DNA of 64,000 nucleotides from Podocnemis expansa (taxonomy: Eukaryota; Chordata; Testudines; Podocnemididae). The notes below the pieces were generated by a model, which was not told where the DNA came from, made no database searches, and saw only the letters and a list, made by a program, of their open reading frames with translations. Shown piece by piece: positions 24,701 through 33,700 of this stretch (position 1 is its first letter; each line of letters opens with the position of its first letter). Made by a program: the position numbers and the translations under genes. Where the stretch lies: contig ML682067.1 in assembly GCA_007922195.1 (NCBI GenBank), positions 3,373,157 to 3,437,156 on the forward strand, in the 5' to 3' direction.

Positions 24701-27700
24701 TAGGATTTTTCTCCCACAAAAGCTCATGCACTAAATAAATTTGTTAGTGTTTACGTGCCATGGGACTTCTTGCCTGTTTTGCTGAACAAGACTAACACAG
24801 CTACCCCTTTGGAATGTACAGAATTTGTCCCTGTTAGCTCTCTTCGGGAATTGGTGTGGGTATATTTCTGTTTTTGTTCCTTAATACAAAGGAGTAGGGT
24901 GATCTGGCCCAGAGTAGTAAATTCAGGTTGGACCCAAAGAATTACAGATTATATGGTAAGCTAAGATGGCAAAATGGCTTTATGAACTGTTTGCATCCAG
25001 ATGTATGGAAACATTAGCAAGGCTTCAAGCACAGGGACTGCATGAATAGCATGCTCTGTGATTCATCTGTGCCATTACATGGCAGGGGTGCCCAAAGTTT
25101 TCTTACAGAGGGGCTGCAGAACCTGACTGGTGCAAGCCCACAGGCCGCAAAATTCCTGCTCCCTAACTGCGGTGGCAAGGAACAGATCTGGATCCCCGCC
25201 GTCGGATGAATCCAGTTCCCCCCACTCTGCCACCAGCTTCCTGCCTGTCCCCAACCCCTTCCCTAACTCCTCTGCCCTGCGCAACAGCCCTTCCTGAGTC
25301 CCGACACCTTCCCTTACACCCCCAACCTTGCATTGACAGCTTTCCTCAAGTCCAATACCTCCTCTTACATCCCTGCTCTGCGCTGCCACTTTCCCTGAGA
25401 TCCTGGCCCCTTCCCTTGCTTACACCCCTGCCCTGTGCTGTTGCTTTTCCTGAGTTCCCAACATCTTCCCAACCTCCCCCCCCCGGCTCTGAGCCACCGC
25501 TTTCCGAGTCCCCAATCCCCATTCTAATTCCTGCACGCTGCTACTGTTTTCTCGAGTACCCAACCCCCACCCAAACCCCTGCATGTTGCTGCCACTTTCC
25601 CCAAGTCCCCTACCCTCTCCTAAAAACCCCCACCCTGTGCTGCCAGCTTTCCCTGCTCCCTGACATCTGCCCTCACTTCTCTGGAGGCCACACTATGTGC
25701 TGGGGCTCCTGTCCTGAGCATGCTCAGAGAAGAAGATTTCAAAACTTGCCGCCTGGTATGGGGCTGCTCCATGCCAGTGGCCAGATTTTTTCTATTTCTG
25801 ACACTTCTGCTGACGCGATTAAAATCTTTTATTCGGGGTCGCAGAAAAGCCGTTTGCTAAACACATGCAGCCCGAGGGCTGCACTTTGGGACCCCTGTTA
25901 TATTGCCTAAAAAGGAGAGCCTATGAAGTCAGGGAGAAAATAACTGGATTCTGTGAGGAAGTGCTGGACTTTAAACAATGATACAAGGAATCTCAGTGAT
26001 AAGAGATATCATGGGAAATGTTATTTTCTCTCAACGATAACTGGTGGAGCCTGTCTTTTGAACGGAGATTTCTGAATCCACGCTAAGTAAATAAAAACAG
26101 TGCTTAAAATGGTGACACACATCAGAATAATCTCAAAATACAATGTTATTTCAGAACCTATTGGTGAGTACATTTTGAACTTCCATTCTGAACAGAAATT
26201 TTATGTTATTAACAGGCTAACACACACCAATATAATAAAGAGCACTGGTGGATAATTTTACCCATACTCAAGGCAGGGTAAAACACCACAGAATAGTAAT
26301 GGCTAATGATGATAAAGAATTCTCTTGCAGGAAGGTGGAAGAAACGGTGAAAGGGAAGAGCTGATCTACATTATCTAAGTGATAATAGCTATTTCAACAC
26401 CCCCTAAAGTAATAAACCCATAATTACTCACAGTGGTTAAAATATAATTTGACAGGCCCAGGAACACTCCTAATCTCTGTCCCCCTCCCCCAGGGATCAG
26501 CCTCTCTCGGCCCCAGGTCAGGCCAGCAGGAGGGGGGAACCAGGCCAGGTGATGGGGCTGGGTAAGGATGAGTTCCTCTTGGGGTCATGCTAGTGGGGAC
26601 TGTAGGAAGCAGGGCCCAGGGGCAGGGGCATTGCTGCTCTTAAAAGAGGGCAGCCCTAGGCTTGAGGCCCCACCCCTGGCCAACCCCCTCCCCCCAGCCC
26701 AATCTGGTTTTGAGGCCCAATCCGGGAGCCAAACTGGCCTTGTTCAGCTGGCAGACCAGTCCAGATCCAGCCCCTGCCACTGCCACCAGTGCAGGCGGCC
26801 TGGACCCAAATCCAGCCGCAGCCGCTGCCGGCAGCCCCAATCCAGCTCCTGGTGCTGCCAGCCAATGGTGGGTGGTCTGGGCCCAATCTGGCTCCTGCTG
26901 CTACAGGCCCACGGCAGATGGCCTTGGCCTGGATCAGGCCCCAGCCCCTGCCTGGTGCCCCGATCCAGCTCCTGTTGCTCCCATGCTGCCACAGGCAACC
27001 CAGGCCCGATGTTCCCCCCTTCCTCCTGGGCTCTACCACTTCGGTTTGGGAGAGAGGGAAGAGCCACCTACAGCTCGGTGGGGGGGGGGGCATGGGGCCC
27101 AGGGCCAATCGGCCTGTGGGGGTCCCCTGCCCCCTCCCAGATGGGGGGGATATTGCAGGCAGGCCCAGAAGCGGGACCCCATGCTCCCTCCCCTTGAGCC
27201 AGCCACTCTGTCCCTGGGGGCAGAGTGTGCCAGTCCAGGGGCTGGGCTCTGCTCTCTAGCCCCTAGGGTGGAACAACTGGCCCAGGGAAGGGGCAAGAGA
27301 TCTGAGCCAGTCTGCTCCATCCCCGGGCAGGCTGTTTTTACTCCATGGGCAGGGAGGACTGGTCCAGAGCAGAGGCCGGTTTTGTGTTTCCCATCTTCTG
27401 CCTCCCCCCCTGCAACTGCCTTGGGGCAGGGGCCAGAACAGCAGTGGGGGGCAGCAGTAAGGGCCTCGCGCTGCCCTGCTCCTGGCACGACAGCACGGGG
27501 CTCTTGAAACCACAGGGTCAGGGGCCATAGCCTCTCTCTTCCCCATGCTCCCTGGATGACCCTGCTGGGAAGAGCGCCAAGGCCAAGGCAAAGAGGAACA
27601 TGCTTTCCACCCGCTTTTTTTATTATTCCGGACCCCAGAACGCTGGCCCCTCAGATTTGTGGGCACCGGAATGACATTCCAGGGCGTTCCGTCACACCTG

Positions 27701-30700
27701 ACCCCGATTATTCATGTACACTAAGACAGGGGTCGGCAACCTTTGCCAGCTCCCATGCCAGCCCTGCCCACTGCACTCTCAGCAGGTGCCAGGGACAAAG
27801 CCAAAAGGGGGTGGGGCCAGGCCTCCAGTTCCCAGCTGGGGCCACCACCAACCCTCTCCAGCAGTGGTGGGTGGCCTCCAGGGGGCAGGGGCGGGCCCGA
27901 CTCCTGCCAGCAGTAGTGGCTCCAGGCTGGCAGACCTGCCCAGCTCCCCTCTAGCCCTGCCCAGCAGGAGGCAAGGCTAGCAAGGGTCAGAAGACGTGCA
28001 CCAGTTTCTTTGCCCTGCTAGCCGCGCTCCCCAAAGGGGAAGCTTGGAACTGTGGCAGACACAGCTTTTGCCCCCCAGCTGCGCAGTGCTGGGGGAGCGG
28101 GGCCAGTGGGGAACCCTGAGCGGCGCTGCGTGATGCTCAGGCTCAGCTCCTATGCCAATTTTTGGCACGGGCACCGAGGGTTGCTGACTCCTCTGGCTGG
28201 GATTTAAATTCAGCTTGCAGAATCAAACATCGATTCCCTGCATTTCCCCTTTCCCACATACGCACCCCTAGAGCAGTGTTTCCCAATCAGTATGCCATGT
28301 CACACAGGTGTCCCATGAGGTCTGAGAAAGTGTGCCACAAAATTTTTTGAAAAACTACTCAAAGGACTCTGGATCTGCTCATTGGCTCATGAATGTTCAT
28401 TTGGAAACTATATGGTGGTGTGCCTCTGTCATGGAGCCCAGAAAAGCACTCTTAGATCCCCTCTGTTCACAGCCAATCAGGATTTGGCCATGGTGGAGTC
28501 TTCTCCCGTCCAGCACCCAGGTTTCCACGCTTTGTGTAGCCAGCTCCCAAATCCAGGCTCAGAGGGTCTGACCCTTGCTCTGTCTGGTCTCCCTTGGGGA
28601 GGGTTCCTCCCTCCAGGAGGGTCCCAGCTGTCCCAATCAGCAGTGACACTCAGCCAGTGTAGAAGTCAGAGGGTTTATTAGCAATCCAGTTTGCACAGCA
28701 GCTAGGACAGTTGGCTTTCAGATTAAACAGGAGGTATAGCAGTAAACTCCCTGGATGAGCCCCGGAGCTCCTGCCTCTCTGATCACTGTCACCAACCTGC
28801 TCCTCGTCTCCAAAACCTTTGTTCCCACCCCAGCCAGCAGACTGCTCCCTGGTCCAAACCAGCCACAACCTGTCACCCACTAGGGGTCCAGGTAAGGTCT
28901 GTTGAAGCCCCTTCCCCCTCAGTGGTTCTTACAGCCATCATACCCCAGTGTCCCATCACCAAAGTACAGGAACAGAAAAAGAAGAACAACATTTGGGTAT
29001 CGCCCCTGGTAGACCAAGAGATTTTCTTACTTCATCACAGCCTCAAATTAATTAAAAGGAGGGGTGTTGCTGGCTGCAGGAGGGACCCAGGGTACGGCCC
29101 GCAGGCCCCGCCCCCTGGCCGGGGACAGGGCCAGGCCAGGGGACAGGGCTGCTGTGGCCAGGCCCCGGATCCCTGGCTGGGGATGGGGCTGCTGCGGCCG
29201 CCAGCGGCTGGGGCCCGGATCTCTGGCCTGACTGGGCCGGAGATCTGGGGCACTGGCACTGGGGTTCAGAGCACATGCCCGGGCGTGCCCAGCGCCAGCA
29301 ATGCCCCTGATTAGAAGTAGCAAAGTGTGCCATGGCAGAAAAAATGTTGGGGACCACGGTCCTAGCGATCTCTTGCATAGAAAAATATATTTTGCTGCTG
29401 TGCCTCCACATAGCATTTGCTAATAGTGAGGCAGTAAAATGAGACTCCAGTGATGCTAGCTGACTTCATTCTCTATCTGTGCTTGGCCAAAAGGAAAAGT
29501 GCCCTGTATGAAAGGAGCAGTATCGACACCATCCTCCACTTCTGTGGGAGAAAGCTGAACATTTGTGCGCGCATGCATGCACACACACACACCCTGCCGC
29601 TAGCAGCTGAGGAGGATCTTTCTCACATGGGCTGCTGCAGGATAGAATGGTTCCCCCTTTCGTTCAGTAGAAACATGAAAGTGTGTGAGGAAGGCAACGC
29701 TCCTCTCACAAGCAAACAATGAGTGCATGAACAACAGCATAGATATGGTCTTGGTGAGTGGGAAAGAGTCTGTACCTTGTGTCACTCTTTGCACAGCTTC
29801 ACAGAACAAGCGATGGAGCAAGAGCAAATGGATTATTAGGGGGCGGAAGGAGAAAGACTTCATTATAGGGAGAAAAATGTCAGCTGAAAGACTGATGTGA
29901 TCTAAATGGATTACAGATGAAAACAATTAGGGGAAAGATACCCCATGATTGTTTATTTTATTCTCTCAATCTGAAAGAGGAAATTATCTGAATTGGAGGG
30001 ACAGAGACTGTGGGACTATAAACCCACATTAGACCGAGGTCAACTACAGTTTTAAGCAATATTAGGATATTAACATGAACAACAGGCCCAAAGCTAAAGA
30101 CACCTCCCTCCCCCCACCCTCCAAAAAAACACCTGAGATAGAAGAGTTCCTATGTTAAATTTGTACTGACCCTTTGAAATACTAGTCTTATCTTAGGTTA
30201 AGGTTTGGGCTGACATGACAGAAATAAACCACAGTTAATTGGGCATCAGGTGCAGTAAATATTTGGCTATATAAGAAACCACTTCAGACAGCCTTAATGA
30301 AGATCTGATGATTTGTGGTGACACCACTAGCTTGTTAAAGGGCATTAAAAAAAGCAAACTCCTAAAGGGTTCATTACTAATACCTACCTGACCATGGTGG
30401 AGTCAACCAACATAGGAGGTTTAGCACCCTTGGGTTTAGCCTGTTTGAAAGTATCTTGGTCCAATGTTTATAAAAGTTTTGTTACCATTTGGCTGTAATA
30501 AATTTCTTATTATTTGGGCTTTTTAGGCATGTTTAGAGTAATTGTATAAATACAATTTGGCCTTTGGAGTTAACACAGGAATTTATATGAAATTAGGGTC
30601 ATGATAATACCCTGCACAAATAACAATACTTATTCAAAGAGGGAATCAGAAAAGCGGAAGAAGGAAGATCCCAACACACAAAAACTATATTAAATCATGT

Positions 30701-33700
30701 ACATATACACACACTTTAATAATAATTTTTTGTTGGGGGGCATATATTTTAATCTTTCTGCAGAGATGCTTGAATGAAACTGGAGCCAGAGTATGTCTGC
30801 TCAAAAGACTAATGCACAAGAGGTGTTAACTTTTGAAAAGACAGCTTTAAATCTTATTTTAAAAAGCAGTGAGGTGAATTTAGTGATTTCACGGCAATTC
30901 CCAGTGGGCACATTTCTACAACGTTAACCCAGTGTGTTTCACATTAAACATCAGTCCCTGACACAGTGGTTCCCAGCCTTTTCAGTAACATGACACACTT
31001 CAATCAGACACACAAATCCATAGCACACCCGCACACCCACTTTTTTCAGCTTAAGTGATTGCTCATAAACATCACATTTACTTACATTTTCTATGGTTAC
31101 AGTCTTACTAGAGAGGTTTGCAGCACAGTGCATACAACAAACTAAGGACAGATCAAATGAATTAATGTTTCAAATCCACTGGAAAAAAAAATACACATCA
31201 TCTCAATTTCTCCCTTTGGCCACCTGCATTTAGAATGTTCAGGTTTAAGAATCAGAAGACCAATACCTTGCTTTTTTTGGGGTGATTAACTTTCACAAGT
31301 TTTATGGGTTGCAATTTTGGTCGGATAAAATATTAAGATGATACAATGTTCGTTTTGCATTGATTTTCATTACTTTTGTACAACATTTCACAGCACACTT
31401 GGACAATCCTCATGGCATACCAGTGTGCTCTAGCACACTGGCTGAAAACCACTGCTCTAATGCACATCTTTCCTTACCCTCAAGTTCCCTTATTATTCAA
31501 GCACTCTTCCTTTCCTTGACAAATGTTTGTGTGGGGATTCTTGCCAGGACTATGCCTTGGTGATGGCAGTTAGCAACTTCAATTTAATAAATTTGAAGGT
31601 CTCTCCTCTGGAGATTTGCCCTGATTTCAGACATAGATATTCAGCTACTGAAAAAGTACAAAGCCTTTGTGTAAGCAGAGTGAAGTGCTAAAAGCCAGAA
31701 TCTGCACCAGTATAGTTTACCAAAGTTTCAAGCACAAGCAATACCATTAGTGTAAACAGCAACTTTGCCAGTCTACACAACAGGGCAATTTCACCCGTGG
31801 CTAGCCATTGATAACTAGGAATTAGGAACAACTCACCAATACCTAAAAAACCAAAGACTCTCATACCATACTCTCTCCAAGCCACATGTGACTGCCATTA
31901 TCCTGTGAAGCGTACAGATCTACCTACCTTCCTCCTCCACTCCTTTGGTATTCCTGTTGGTAGTCTGGCCACTGCTTTGAGAGCATCGTACCACTAAAAG
32001 GAAAAACATTTGCCAGACAAAACACAAGGGATTAGTTTAATTCAGAAATATAGGAATATGTGAAACACCGTATGTAACAAACACTACTTTCAATGTATTT
32101 CCCATGTTCAAGAAATTAAATGCTTAGCCATAAGATGGACCAGTGCCTAAAGCTAATGCAGGAAACCCTAATTAAAGACAAAACAATCTTATAATACTAG
32201 TAATTTATGTATCTAACAGGAAATATAAGACTCTGACATTACAAGAATTTTGGGAGCTCAGAGAAAAAGAAATTGCATTACAATTTCCAAATGTTAGTTG
32301 GAACAAACCTTGATGTAGTGACCACTAATTATACTCTCATTAAGAAAACAAACAAAGCGATACATATTTTAAATAACACTAGCAGACTGAAAAGGCAATA
32401 CCAATATTTTAAAAACAAGAGAAAATAAATCAAGTTACCTGCTGAAAACCATTTTGACCTAACGATGGTTCAAGAGTGAACTTCAACTTTGTATCAACTC
32501 CTAGAAACAATAGTAAAACAAAAGGGGAAAAGGACAAGCCAAAATAATGATCATTATTTAGAAAAGGAAAAAATTAAATCAAGTAAAAAGGAAATATAGA
32601 ACTCTAAATTGAACTACGTATTTCTAAATGACTGAATTCTATTGCAGTTTCTATCAACTGCTGTTCTCAATGGAAACTGAAGGAAAGTACAGCTATGCTT
32701 TAAAAATAAAATAATTCATTGCATCACCGAGTGCCTGTACATATAATCTGTTGCACTGGGATGTAATATAAATAAAAATAGAATATTATCATAATGAAAA
32801 AGTTTATTGGAAAAGAGAAAGAAAGGTAAAGAACTCTGACTTTCTCACAATGTGCGCACACAGTACAATGTCCATATAGGGATCCCTCTGTATGCAGTGA
32901 GCTGCATTGACTCTTAGCAAAATATATTATGCTGAATCACAGCAATATACTGAACAGGGGATTAATTGGTTTTCTAAAAGCGCAATAGCTATATATACAT
33001 AAAAAAACTATAAAATATCTTTTCTTTCCATATGCTTCAGTTCATGGATATTAAAAAACTGGATGCTCATTTTAATTTGCTGCATTAATAAAATTAATAT
33101 ATGCCTCAGCATACTATACTTACCTTATAATTTATCCACATTCTGTTTAAGTTTGGCTAGTATTCATATTTAAACTTAAGAGTCTATTCTGGCTGTAAAA
33201 GTAATTAATGTTACTAAATCTTTTTAATAGTTGGAATGTTATTTTTAAAATGCATACAGCTGTGAGACTAGTGTCTCAGCCTGTGATTTTGATTATGGCA
33301 TCTGGACACAGCATAATAATAAAATAATTATATGTATAAATCTGACTCATTTCATGCAGGTTAGACAAAACTAGTCCTCAATCATTCAGAATGTAGCTGT
33401 CCAAAACAAAGGTGCTGAACAGGCCAGTATTTCATTCTTCATAGTCTCTTGCACCAATACCAGAGGAATACATACAAAAGAATGAAGCCAGTCTTAAACC
33501 ATTCTTTCCTGCAACATTTCATGGTGCACTTTCTATCAAAATCATTCCACGTATGAAGTCATCAGTCTTTCTTATAACACAGATTTGTGGATTAACACTT
33601 TCTATATAATTGTTTATGTCCATGTAAAAAGCTTAGTGCTGCAAACTGCCAAATGCCTTAAATGCAAGCAAATTCCTTATAAAAACTCCACCCTTCACTG

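Larger units (their letters stand above)
24003..31927. other. TBC1D30 intron 3, overview
   Basis: This 7.9-kb intron holds a foldback repeat, three or four hAT elements, a GC-rich tandem block and one or two LTR-like segments. I see no coding or RNA-gene signal in 24003-24589, 25906-26450, 29370-30000, 30580-30960 or 31460-31927. Confidence 0.65.

Noticed and set aside
25206..25910. 234-codon Pro/Leu-rich ORF
   Set aside because: It lies wholly inside a hAT element and consists of translated minisatellite units.
26568..27666. Overlapping ORFs of up to 281 codons on both strands
   Set aside because: Many frames are open at once in a GC-rich tandem repeat. There are no domains, and the reading does not continue into flanking exons.
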